Assembly (NCBI GenBank): GCA_001931535.1
Contig: CP016211.1
Location: 11,454,377 to 11,518,376 of the forward strand
Length of the DNA stretch: 64,000 nucleotides
Origin: Minicystis rosea
Lineage (GTDB): Bacteria; Myxococcota_A; Polyangia; Polyangiales; Polyangiaceae
Reading direction: 5' to 3'
Of the stretch, positions 1 to 8,002 are shown one piece after another. Within the stretch, counting starts at the first letter, position 1; every line of letters starts with the position of its first letter. The position numbers and the translations under genes are program-made. A model generated the notes under the pieces. The model did no database searches. It was not told the DNA's origin and saw only the letters and a program-made list of their open reading frames with translations.

Positions 1-844
1 CGTTACCGAGCGTACGCCCGAAGCTCATGCCCGTGGCGCGCCCGGGTACGATCACCACCTGCACGCGCCGGAGCGACGCGCGTCCATAGTAATCCTGCAC
101 GGCACGCGCGGCGTCGTCGATCCACGCCCGGAGCATGTCGTCCTGCGCGGCGAGCGGGCCGGGCAGGACGGCGGCGTCGATCGTTTGAGCTCCAACGATC
201 ACGCGGAGCAAATGCAGCGACCCGATCGCGGCCCACGCGGGGTTCGCGAGATCGGCGACATCGGCGCGGTAGACGGCGGGCGGCAGCGCGAAAGGCCCAT
301 CACCCGCGGGGAGCAGGCCGCTCACGAACGTGGTGCCCGGCGGCGTGACGACGCGAAGCTCGAACGGCTGCCCAGCATCGGCATCGACGGGATGGAGGAG
401 CCACGCGCTCGGCGACGTGAGGATGCCGCCGGAGACGGTGTCCGCGCACCCGATGTCCCCCGTGCGGCGCGCGGCCTCGGCGAGCGCGAAGCGATAGCGG
501 ATCCGACATCCATCGAGCGGGCAGGGCGGGATTCGGAAGACGGTGTCGTCACCGTCGCGATGCGCCGGGAGCGCTTGAAACGCGCCGCCCGTCGAGACCT
601 CCATCGCCGAAGCGAAGGGCGCGCCTCGCTCCAGCGAGAAGTCGCCGCCGCTCGGTGCAAAGAGGACCGCGTCGACGGCGAGCGAGTCCCCTTCTCGCGT
701 CGAGGTCACGTCGTAGCGAAAGACGCGCGGCGTGATGGGCGCAGCAGTGGTGATTGCGGGCGCCGCGATGGGCTTGGGAGGTGCCGGCGATGCGCACGCG
801 GCGGCCAGCGCGAGGGCGGGCAGGGCGCGGGCGAGGCGATTCAA
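1..844 (-). CDS. Secreted lipoprotein, possible M61/M1-like peptidase N-terminus (partial)
   Basis: An open frame runs off the left edge, so the C-terminus is missing; about 281 residues are visible. The start is a TTG whose last two bases are shared with the upstream gene's TGA stop (TTGA overlap), so the two are probably translationally coupled. The N-terminus has a short hydrophobic stretch ending in an AAACAS lipobox-like cysteine near residue 18, followed by a Pro/Ala linker. The rest reads as a beta-rich extracellular domain. Near the edge is a stretch VVVIPGRATGMSFGRTLG that resembles the start of the catalytic region in M61/M1-like secreted peptidases. The HExxH motif, if present, lies outside the window, so the peptidase assignment is only a suggestion. 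Confidence 0.6.
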   Translation of the reverse strand, partial: MNRLARALPALALAAACASPAPPKPIAAPAITTAAPITPRVFRYDVTSTREGDSLAVDAVLFAPSGGDFSLERGAPFASAMEVSTGGAFQALPAHRDGDDTVFRIPPCPLDGCRIRYRFALAEAARRTGDIGCADTVSGGILTSPSAWLLHPVDADAGQPFELRVVTPPGTTFVSGLLPAGDGPFALPPAVYRADVADLANPAWAAIGSLHLLRVIVGAQTIDAAVLPGPLAAQDDMLRAWIDDAARAVQDYYGRASLRRVQVVIVPGRATGMSFGRTLGN

Positions 845-1608
845 TGCGCCGGGATCTGCTGCAAGATCTCGTCGTGGAAGGCGCGGAACGTGGACTCCGC
901 CGGCCACGTCGGCGCGCCCGCGAGGAGCTGGCGCGCGCGGGTCCACTCGGCCTGATCGATGGCCACCACGGCCGCGGCGTAGCGCATGGCCCAGAACACG
1001 AGCGGGCTCGTCTCGCTGGCCTCTTCGAGGATCCGGCCATCACCCGGCTGGCTCCGGTGTGCGAAGGCCCGCGCCAGCGCGGCCACGGCGACGCGCAGCA
1101 TGCGCACGCGCCCTTGCAATGCAGGCGCGGCGAGCGGCAGCGGGAGGCGCAGGAGGCGGCCGGCCTGCTCGAGCGCGCCGTCGCGATCGCCCTCGAAGGT
1201 CAACAACATCGCGTCGAGGAAGAGCCGATGCTCCAGCGCGGCCTCCCACGCCGGCCCGCGCTCCGCGACGGCGAGCGCCGCGCGCGCTTCATCGACGCGT
1301 CCATATGCGGCGAACGCGGTCGCCGTCATGAGCGGCCCCATGGTCGCCGGATGCGGAATGCGATCGAGCGACGGCGACCAGCGCTCCAACACCGAATGCA
1401 CGTCCCCCGACAGGAGCACCTTGCGGAGCCGCCGCCGCGCGAGCCACCGCGACAGCACGAACGCGAGCGCACCGCCGAGCAGCGCCGACACGAGCAGCGG
1501 CCTCACCCAGGCGAGCCGCAACAAAGCTGCGGCCGCCCCCGCGGACGCGACGAACGCTACAATCTGCGGCCAGCGGCGACCGTCGCCATTTTCCGCGAGC
1601 GGATCCAC
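841..1608 (-). CDS. Membrane-anchored helical-repeat protein of unknown function
   Basis: About 255 residues. I chose the GTG at 1608 because a GGGA Shine-Dalgarno lies 5 bases upstream and the extra N-terminal residues of the longer frame look non-native. Two hydrophobic segments follow (roughly residues 12-30 and 31-48), then an Arg-rich cytoplasmic turn. The remainder is alanine- and leucine-rich helical repeat sequence suggestive of TPR-like pairs (for example GRVDEARAALAVAERG). It overlaps the following partial lipoprotein gene by 4 bases, so the pair is an operon. The function is unknown; a scaffold or assembly role for the secreted neighbour would be a guess. Confidence 0.6.
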   Translation of the reverse strand: MDPLAENGDGRRWPQIVAFVASAGAAAALLRLAWVRPLLVSALLGGALAFVLSRWLARRRLRKVLLSGDVHSVLERWSPSLDRIPHPATMGPLMTATAFAAYGRVDEARAALAVAERGPAWEAALEHRLFLDAMLLTFEGDRDGALEQAGRLLRLPLPLAAPALQGRVRMLRVAVAALARAFAHRSQPGDGRILEEASETSPLVFWAMRYAAAVVAIDQAEWTRARQLLAGAPTWPAESTFRAFHDEILQQIPAH

Positions 1609-1757
1609 GATGTCCCAAGCGTACGGGCGGCGTCGGGGAAGACAAGCAATCGGCAAGATTGCTCGTGCCGTGCCGATCGTCCGTCCTCTGCATCGAGCGC
1701 TCGACAACGACGCGTGAGTGGGCTACGTAGTCCCTGCGTCGAGCGAATAGCTCGTCA

Positions 1758-1850
<93 letters not shown>

Positions 1851-1864
1851 TTTTGTGGCTCGAG

Positions 1865-1920
1865 TCACGATGGGGCCGCAAGCGGCCCCAAACCCCGGGC
1901 CGGACGAGCCGGCCCTGAGC
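1865..1920 (+). repeat. Double-hairpin interspersed repeat, copy 1
   Basis: A roughly 50-bp unit begins with TCACGATGGGG. It has a first stem GGGGCCGC/GCGGCCCC, a spacer AAACCCC, and a second stem GGCCGG/CCGGCC around ACGA. It begins 20 bases after the SRP RNA. A copy differing at only two positions over 52 bases lies at 45018-45069, and a half copy at 37844-37868. In this location it could act as a transcription terminator. Confidence 0.8.
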
Positions 1921-1921
1921 G

Positions 1922-1966
1922 CGATGACCGTAAGCGGTCCCAAATCTGGGACGAGCCCGCGCTGAG
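1922..1966 (+). repeat. Diverged tandem copy of the double-hairpin repeat
   Basis: It aligns with the preceding copy over its length: CGATG, a stem GACCG/CGGTC around TAAG, then CCCAAA, then GACGAGCC and CTGAGC. The stem bases differ from copy 1 on both sides yet still pair, which suggests that the hairpin is the conserved feature. Confidence 0.6.
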
Positions 1967-2152
1967 CTCGCTGCGTTCCGCGCTGATGCGCGTGCTGCCA
2001 TCGAGCCGCACACGATAGCGAGCGCCGATGCCGAGCTCGGGCGCGCTCCGGACTGATGCGCGCGTTGCGCGTGCTGCGATCGAGTCTCACGCGAGGGAGC
2101 GGGCGCCGATCGATCGCGTCGGCATCGAGGCCGCTCCCCCGTGCACGGACGC

Positions 2153-2599
2153 TCAACCCTGCGTGGGCGTGGTCTCGGGCTTGAGCGGCGACAGCTCGAT
2201 CCCGAGCTCCGTCGCGAAGCGGAAGATGCGCTCGTCGCGATAGAACTCGCCGAACACGATGCGCTGGAGCCCGGCGTTGGCGATGATCTTGAAGCAGCCC
2301 CAGCACGGCGACGCGGTCACGTAGATGGTCGCGCCGTCGATGCGCACGCCGTTGCGCGCGGCCTGGATCACCGCGTTGGCCTCGGCGTGGATGGTGCGCA
2401 CGCAGTGCCCATCCTCCATCAGGTGGCCGTCCTCGTTGCAGTGTGGGAGGCCTCGGATCGAGCCGTTGTAGCCCGTCGCGAGGATGCTCTTGTCGCGCAC
2501 GATCACGGCGCCCACGTGCTTGCGATCGCAGGTCGCCCGCGAGGCGACCTCCTCGGCGATGCGCATGAAGTACTCGTCCCACGATGCTCGGTGCTGCAT
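2153..2599 (-). CDS. Deoxycytidylate (dCMP) deaminase family protein
   Basis: 148 residues, the usual size for ComE/Dcd-type zinc deaminases. It should convert dCMP to dUMP in the cytoplasm, feeding dTMP synthesis. The zinc and catalytic motifs are clear: HAEAN near residue 70 and PCWGC near residue 97. The N-terminal SWDEYFMRIAEEVASRATCDR matches the family opening. The ATG at 2599 is preceded by GAGGAGAC, a good ribosome site; longer frames upstream have no support. A cytidine or tRNA deaminase is less likely because of the dCMP-type N-terminus. It is divergent from purD. Confidence 0.9.
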   Translation of the reverse strand: MQHRASWDEYFMRIAEEVASRATCDRKHVGAVIVRDKSILATGYNGSIRGLPHCNEDGHLMEDGHCVRTIHAEANAVIQAARNGVRIDGATIYVTASPCWGCFKIIANAGLQRIVFGEFYRDERIFRFATELGIELSPLKPETTPTQG

Positions 2600-2857
2600 G
2601 TCTCCTCGCCTCCGCCGGCCCGATCCCCCTCCGTGCCGCGCGTGTGTCGAAGGTCGCACGACCTCGTGTCGCCGATCCATCGATCCGCATCGCCGCGGTA
2701 GGGGCGGGCACGCCCGCGTTCGCTTCGCGCGCCGCGCTCGCCCGGTCCGTTTCCGGTCCGGCTCGCGCGCCGTTCTATCATGCTCGCGCCGCCGGGCGGT
2801 CGGCCGGTGCTGCCTTTTCCCATCGCGCGCCCGTCGCGAGCGTGTTAGCGGCGGGGC

Positions 2858-4207
2858 GTGGCAGCAGAGAGGAACGGTCCTGCCGGCGGTGCCGTGCCCC
2901 CCAGCGGGAGCCGCGTGCTCGTCATCGGCTCGGGAGCACGCGAGCACGCGCTCGCCCGTGCTCTCGCGCGCTCGGCGTCGGTGGCCGAGGTGATCGTCGC
3001 GCCCGGCAACGCCGGCACCGTCGACGCACGCCCAGGCGTGACCCCCATCCGTCGCGCCGCGCTCGCCGCTGCCGCCGATCCCAATGCCATCGTCGATCTC
3101 GCGCGCCGCGAACGCGCCGATCTCGTGGTCATCGGCCCCGAGGCACCGCTCGTCGCCGGTGCCGCCGACGCGCTGGAGGCAGCGGGCATCGCCGTCTTCG
3201 GCCCGCGTCGCGAGGCCGCGATGCTCGAAGGATCGAAGGCTTTTCTCAAGCGCTTCGTCACCCGTCACGGCATCCCCACCGCGCCGTACGTGATCGCCAC
3301 CTCGTATGCCGAGGCCGAGGCCGCCATTCGCCGTCGCGGCGCGCCCATCGTGGTGAAGGCGGACGGCCTCTGCGCGGGCAAGGGCGTCGTCGTCGCCGAG
3401 ACGGCCGCCGAGGCGCTCGAAGCGGCGCGCGCCATGCTCGTGGAGAAGCGCTTCGGCGAGGCCGGCGCGACGGTGGTGATCGAGGACGTCATCCCCGGCG
3501 TGGAGGCGAGCGTGCTCGCGATCACCGACGGCACGCGCCTCCTCGTGCTGCCGCCCGCGCGCGATCACAAGCGCGTGGGCGACGGCGACACCGGCCCCAA
3601 CACCGGCGGCATGGGCGCCTTCGCGCCGGTCTCGGACGGCGTGCTCACGCCCGACTTGCTCGCGCGCGTGGAGCGCACCATCCTCCGGCCGACCATCGAA
3701 GGCATGGCCGCCGAAGGCCGCGCGTTCCGCGGCGTCCTCTTCGCGGGGCTCATGATCACGCCGTCCGGCGAGCCCTTCCTCTTGGAGCACAACGTTCGCT
3801 TCGGCGATCCGGAGTGCGAGGTCCTGCTCGCGTTGCTCGACGGCGATGTCGGCGCGCTGCTCGCGTCGGCGGCCCGCGGCGCGCTCGATCCGGCCACGGT
3901 GGCCATCCCGCCGGGCCGTCACGCGATGGCGCTCGTGCTCGCCGCGGGCGGATATCCGGCCGCGCCGCGATCGGGTGATCCGATCACCGGCATCGATCGC
4001 GCCGAGCGCGTGGACGGCGTCGTCGTCCACCACGCCGGCACGACGGACAAAGGCTCCGCCGTGGTCACCGCCGGTGGCCGCGTGCTCGCGGTGACGGCGA
4101 CCGGCTCGTCGCTCGCGGACGCGCGCGCCCGTGCGTACCGCGCGGCGGAAGAGATCGTGTTCGAAGGAATGCACTACCGTCGGGATATTGGTGTCCCGCG
4201 CGCATGA
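2858..4207 (+). CDS. purD: Phosphoribosylamine-glycine ligase (GARS)
   Basis: 449 residues. It catalyses the ATP-dependent ligation of glycine to phosphoribosylamine, the second step of purine synthesis. The N-terminal domain begins at RVLVIGSGAREHAL, followed by an ATP-grasp core with VKADGLCAGKGV and the family signature around GDGDTGPNTGGMGAF, and HNVRFGDPE near the end of the catalytic domain. The chosen GTG start gives an 18-residue extension before the domain; a later GTG near 2891 or 2912 is possible. purE follows 13 bases after the stop, so the two purine genes form an operon. Confidence 0.95.
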   Translation: MAAERNGPAGGAVPPSGSRVLVIGSGAREHALARALARSASVAEVIVAPGNAGTVDARPGVTPIRRAALAAAADPNAIVDLARRERADLVVIGPEAPLVAGAADALEAAGIAVFGPRREAAMLEGSKAFLKRFVTRHGIPTAPYVIATSYAEAEAAIRRRGAPIVVKADGLCAGKGVVVAETAAEALEAARAMLVEKRFGEAGATVVIEDVIPGVEASVLAITDGTRLLVLPPARDHKRVGDGDTGPNTGGMGAFAPVSDGVLTPDLLARVERTILRPTIEGMAAEGRAFRGVLFAGLMITPSGEPFLLEHNVRFGDPECEVLLALLDGDVGALLASAARGALDPATVAIPPGRHAMALVLAAGGYPAAPRSGDPITGIDRAERVDGVVVHHAGTTDKGSAVVTAGGRVLAVTATGSSLADARARAYRAAEEIVFEGMHYRRDIGVPRA

Positions 4208-4220
4208 ATGAGGGATGACG

Positions 4221-4721
4221 ATGGCGCTCTCGGTTCTCGTGGTGATGGGCTCGGACAGCGATTTCGACCAGTGCTCGCCGGCCTGGAAGGTGCTGGACAG
4301 CCTCGGTGTGGGTTACGAAGTGACGGTCGCCTCGGCGCACCGCTCTCCCGAGCGGGTCATGGCGATCGCGCGATCGGCTCGGGAAAAAGGCTACGGCGTG
4401 ATCCTCGCGGCCGCCGGGGGCGCGGCGCACCTCGCCGGCGTGCTGGCGGCGCACACGACGTTGCCGGTGGTCGCGGTGCCGATCGCGATCGGCACGCTCG
4501 GCGGCGTGGACGCGCTGCTCTCCGCGGTGCAGATGCCCGGCGGCGTGCCCATCGCGTCGGTCGGCATCGGCGGCGCGCGCAACGCGGGCTTCTTCGCGGC
4601 GGCGATCCTCGCGTCGACCGACAAGGAGCTGGCCGCGCGCCTCGAAGCGTTCCGCGACGAGCAGTCGAAGAACGTCGGCGACGCCGATGCACGCGTGAAG
4701 GCGAAGCTCGGCAAGGCCTGA
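4221..4721 (+). CDS. purE: N5-carboxyaminoimidazole ribonucleotide mutase
   Basis: 166 residues, class I PurE. It moves the carboxyl group of N5-CAIR to give CAIR in purine synthesis. The motifs MGSDSDF at the N-terminus and SAHRSPER are conserved family signatures. I chose the second ATG (4221) because GAGGG lies 6 bases upstream; the ATG at 4215 would overlap that site. It is probably cotranscribed with purD. No purK is visible nearby. Confidence 0.95.
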   Translation: MALSVLVVMGSDSDFDQCSPAWKVLDSLGVGYEVTVASAHRSPERVMAIARSAREKGYGVILAAAGGAAHLAGVLAAHTTLPVVAVPIAIGTLGGVDALLSAVQMPGGVPIASVGIGGARNAGFFAAAILASTDKELAARLEAFRDEQSKNVGDADARVKAKLGKA

Positions 4722-4737
4722 GATCCTGAGGCCGCGG

Positions 4738-4768
4738 GCGATCGGGTGGCACGCCGCTGCCCGATCGC
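4738..4768 (+). terminator. Putative hairpin terminator after purDE
   Basis: A perfect 9-bp inverted repeat, GCGATCGGG with CCCGATCGC, encloses a 13-base loop 16 bases after the purE stop. A TCTTCATCCT pyrimidine tract follows. There is no strong U-run, so termination is likely but not certain. Confidence 0.5.
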
Positions 4769-4925
4769 TCTTCATCCTCGTTGGGCCGAGCTGCTTCAGC
4801 GCGCCCTCGTCCCGCGCATGCGCGCGCCTTGCCGCCGCGGAAGCGCCGGATTACCGCTCTCTTCGCGCCTCCGTCGCCATACGCGGAGCGCGCGGTCCAT
4901 CCTCGATCACAGCTGAGCAGACACC

Positions 4926-5378
4926 ATGATGGAGCCCATCATCGATCTCGCGCCCGGCGCCGAAGAGAACGCGCTCGCCGTCGAGCTCGCCGAGCGCATG
5001 CGCGACAACATGGACCGCTCGCCGCGCAAGATCGCCGACTTCCGCGCGCTGCGCGCCTCGATCTTGATGGTGGCGCAGGATCGGGCCGAGTCGTTCACCC
5101 TCCGCTTCGATCACGGTCGCCTCACCATCCACGACGGCAGCGTCGGCATCCCCTCGGTGACCTTCTGCGGCGACGCGGAGGCTTTGCGGAGGCTCACGGA
5201 CTTCCCGCTCACGCGCTTCTTCCGCCTGCCGTTGGCGGGCCCGCTCACCCGCGAGGGGCGCGAGACCTGGCAGCACCTCCTCGCGCTCGTGGCCCGCGGC
5301 GACCTAAAAATCTACGGTCTCGTCGCACACCCGCGGACGGTGTTCTACCTCCTTCGTGTCCTCTCGGCGCATCGCTGA
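4926..5378 (+). CDS. SCP2-like (sterol carrier/lipid-binding fold) small protein
   Basis: 150 residues, no signal peptide or membrane helix. The segment LTIHDGSVGIPSVTFCGD followed by a helix and LPLAGPLTREGRETWQHLLALVARGDLKIYG has the strand-helix pattern of SCP2-type lipid-binding domains (weak, by eye). It starts with ATGATG, so the second ATG is also possible. It stands alone between purE and the FHA genes. The ligand and role are unknown. Confidence 0.5.
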   Translation: MMEPIIDLAPGAEENALAVELAERMRDNMDRSPRKIADFRALRASILMVAQDRAESFTLRFDHGRLTIHDGSVGIPSVTFCGDAEALRRLTDFPLTRFFRLPLAGPLTREGRETWQHLLALVARGDLKIYGLVAHPRTVFYLLRVLSAHR

Positions 5379-5444
5379 CCCGGCGCCGGCCGTTCGTGAA
5401 AACCGGCTTTTGACGCCCGCTTTCGCGATTGGTATGGGTCGCCC

Positions 5445-6386
5445 ATGGCGGCTCGCTTGCAGCATCAGCTGCACGACATCGCGATGCCGGCAGGCACGTT
5501 CCTCATTGGCCGAGGGGCGGACTGTCAGCTCGCGCTCGATGACGTATTGGTCTCGCGTCGACACGCGGCGATCCGCGTTGCGGACGATGGCACGTCGGTC
5601 TTGGAGGATTTGGGCAGCCGTAACGGCGTCTTCCTCAACGGCGTGCGCATCGTCAAGCCGGCGCCCCTCCACGACGGCGACCTGATCCGCATCGGCTCGC
5701 AGGACATCTGCTTCTATCACGTGGGCGACATCGACGGCTCCGCGCCCCGCGCGAACCGCGTGACGATGCAGTACATCCCCACGCTCGACGTCGCCCTCGC
5801 CGCCGCCGAAGCGGCCGAGGCCGCCATGCCCAGCTCGCAGAGCGTTTTGCCACCCACGGTGCCGACGCCCGTCGTCGACACCCCGCTCCGCCCCTTCGAG
5901 CCCGACGATCCGGAGGACTCCACCACCATCGCCGGCGTCCCCCTCGGTGCCGGCGGCGTCGGGAAAATGGTCACTGGGCTTACCATCATTGGCAGCGTGG
6001 CCGACAAGGCCCTCGCCCTCGGCCGCGCGGACGAGGCCGAGCGCATCATCCAGCGCACTTTGTCCGAGGTGTTGACCCGAGCGGGCAAGGGTGAGGTCGA
6101 CGGGGAGCTGGCCGAGCGCGCGGCGACCTATGCTTTGCGCCTCGCCGCCGGGACCGGCCGCGGAGCCTGGATAGACTACGTTTTCCAGCTCTACACGTTG
6201 CGTAGCTCCGTCCTGCCGGCTCGGCTCGTGGATGAGCTTTACGCCGCGGTGCGGAAAGTAAAAACTACCGACAAAGCCGTGCTGCGCGCCTACACCACCT
6301 GCCTCAAGCAGATCTCGAGCGGCCTCGGTCCCGCGGAGCGCTTCGTGCAGCAGCGCATCGAGAGCTTCGAGCGCTGGGCACCGTAG
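5445..6386 (+). CDS. FHA-domain protein, tandem copy 1
   Basis: 313 residues. An N-terminal FHA domain (about 1-95) shows GRGADCQ, SRRHA and GSRNGVFLNG, the phosphothreonine-binding signature. A Pro/Thr-rich linker follows, then a helical C-terminal domain (about 180-313) that begins GSVADKALALGRADEAERI. This C-terminal domain is shared with the next gene, and together they look like a tandem duplication. FHA proteins read Ser/Thr kinase signals in the cytoplasm; the partner kinase is not next door. No transmembrane helix is seen. Confidence 0.85.
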   Translation: MAARLQHQLHDIAMPAGTFLIGRGADCQLALDDVLVSRRHAAIRVADDGTSVLEDLGSRNGVFLNGVRIVKPAPLHDGDLIRIGSQDICFYHVGDIDGSAPRANRVTMQYIPTLDVALAAAEAAEAAMPSSQSVLPPTVPTPVVDTPLRPFEPDDPEDSTTIAGVPLGAGGVGKMVTGLTIIGSVADKALALGRADEAERIIQRTLSEVLTRAGKGEVDGELAERAATYALRLAAGTGRGAWIDYVFQLYTLRSSVLPARLVDELYAAVRKVKTTDKAVLRAYTTCLKQISSGLGPAERFVQQRIESFERWAP

Positions 6387-6433
6387 GCCCGATCGTGCGT
6401 ACGATGGTGCACTGAGGAAGAGACGGCGACGAC

Positions 6434-7336
6434 ATGGCTTTCCGACTGCGCTACCAGGCCCACGATCTCGAGCTGCCGCTCGGGGAGTTCGTCGTGGGTC
6501 GGAGCACCGAGTGCCAGCTCTCGCTCGACGATCCGCTCGTGTCCCGTCGTCACGCCGTGCTCAAGGTGCGCCGCGACGGCGTCAGCGTGCAGGACCTCGG
6601 GAGCCGCAACGGCGTCCTCGTCAACGGCGTGAAGATCAACGGCGAGCGCGAGCTCTCGGCCGGCGACAAGGTCAGCATCGGCAGCCAGGAGATGGTGCTC
6701 CACCTCGCGGCCGACGCGCACCCCACCGCGCAGACCGGCGGTGAAGAGGTGTATCGCCGCGCCACGCAGACCCTCGGCGCCGCCTACGTCGTCGATCTGC
6801 GCAACGCCGTCGCCCCCGAGACCTCCGGCAGCGCCTCCGCGGCCCCCGCCGCCGCCCGTCCGGCCGGCGCAGCCGTCGCCGATCCCCCGACGAACGAAGC
6901 CTCGCGCAGCGTCCAATCCTTCCAGCTCCTCGGCGGCGTCGCCGACAAAGCGCTGGCCATGGGCAAGGCCGAGGACGCCGAGCGCATCCTCCTCGTCCTC
7001 CTCAACGACGTGATGAGCCGCGCGCGTGAAGGGCAGACGCTCGATCCCAGCGTCTGCGAGCCCGCCGCCCGCTACGCCGCGCGCCTCGCCTCCGCGACCG
7101 GCAAGACGAGCTGGGCCGACTACGCCTTCGAGCTCTTCCGCCGGCAGCGCCGCGTCCTGCCCGCGCCCGTCATCGACGAGCTCTACGCCGGCGTGCGCAA
7201 GGTGAAGAGCCCCGAGCTCGGCGGCATCAGGGCTTACCTCGAGACGCTCCGGGAAATGGCCTCGACCCTCGGCCCGGCGGACCGCTTCCTGTTCCAGCGG
7301 ATCGAGGGCCTCGAGCGTCAGATGGCGCTGAAGTAA
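6434..7336 (+). CDS. FHA-domain protein, tandem copy 2
   Basis: 300 residues, paralogous over its whole length to the preceding gene, with a 47-bp gap. The FHA domain has GRSTECQ, SRRHAVL and GSRNGVLVNG. An Ala/Pro-rich linker of about 50 residues precedes the helical domain beginning GGVADKALAMGKAEDAERI. The two copies may form a heteromer or act on different phosphoproteins. The last 110 bases overlap the convergent DciA-like gene. Confidence 0.85.
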   Translation: MAFRLRYQAHDLELPLGEFVVGRSTECQLSLDDPLVSRRHAVLKVRRDGVSVQDLGSRNGVLVNGVKINGERELSAGDKVSIGSQEMVLHLAADAHPTAQTGGEEVYRRATQTLGAAYVVDLRNAVAPETSGSASAAPAAARPAGAAVADPPTNEASRSVQSFQLLGGVADKALAMGKAEDAERILLVLLNDVMSRAREGQTLDPSVCEPAARYAARLASATGKTSWADYAFELFRRQRRVLPAPVIDELYAGVRKVKSPELGGIRAYLETLREMASTLGPADRFLFQRIEGLERQMALK

Positions 7337-7901
7337 CGTCGTCGTCGCTCGGCTTCGCGTCCCGCGGCAACGTCGCGATCTTCGATCTCTCGCTCGGCCG
7401 ACGCGCCTTCGCGCCCTTCTTCGGCGCGGCCATCTCCATCTGCCAGCCGAGGTTCTTCGCGGCCGCGTGCGCGATCGCCTCGCGCAGCTCCGCATCGGTG
7501 ACGCGCGCCAGCTCGGCGCGCACCTCGGGCGGCAGCGGCGCATCCGGCGGCGCGGTGCGGACCTCGTCGCGCATCGGCGGCCGATCCGGCGCCGCGACGT
7601 GCCCGACGCGGAAGCGCAGCGACTCCACCTGCAACCCGCGCGCGCGGAGCTGCGCCAAGATCGGCTCCGACAACAGCGCCAGCTCCTGCGCCCACGTCGA
7701 GGACGCCGTGCGCACCACGAGGACCCCGCGATCCAAGCGCACCGGCTGAGCCCGCGCCGCGATGCGGCTGCCCACGGCGGCCTCCCAATCACGCGCCGCC
7801 ACGGGCGACGTCTCGATGGCGGCCGGCGGTCGGATCCCCGTCTCTCGCAAGAGCACGAGGCCAATCGGCTCGAGGGCAGTGGACCGGGCAGAGCGCTTCA
7901 T
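7227..7901 (-). CDS. DUF721/DciA-like protein
   Basis: About 224 residues. The N-terminal half matches the DUF721 family (DciA, a loader of the replicative helicase in many bacteria lacking DnaC/DnaI): ARDWEAAVGSRIAARAQPVR, then VLVVRTASSTWAQELAL. The C-terminal third is low-complexity and basic (Lys/Arg/Pro/Gly) and is read through the 3' end of the convergent FHA gene for 110 bp. I chose the ATG at 7901 because the DUF721 homology starts soon after MKRSARSTALEPIG. Whether this copy loads helicase is not shown by the sequence. Confidence 0.75.
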   Translation of the reverse strand: MKRSARSTALEPIGLVLLRETGIRPPAAIETSPVAARDWEAAVGSRIAARAQPVRLDRGVLVVRTASSTWAQELALLSEPILAQLRARGLQVESLRFRVGHVAAPDRPPMRDEVRTAPPDAPLPPEVRAELARVTDAELREAIAHAAAKNLGWQMEMAAPKKGAKARRPSERSKIATLPRDAKPSDDDVTSAPSDARGPRSAGTGSGPPGRGSRPFPGASRGKP

Positions 7902-8002
7902 CGGGCCGCTCCCGTGAAAGCACGGCGCTCGGGCCACCGCAAGCGTGCCACCTCGCGAGCCGCTCACACCCCGCGCAAACCCGGAGTAGAACGCGCCCGA
8001 GC

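Noticed and set aside
2153..4174. 673-codon reading of the dCMP deaminase frame
   Set aside because: The extension lies antisense to purD and is low in recognisable sequence; a strong ribosome site marks the start at 2599.
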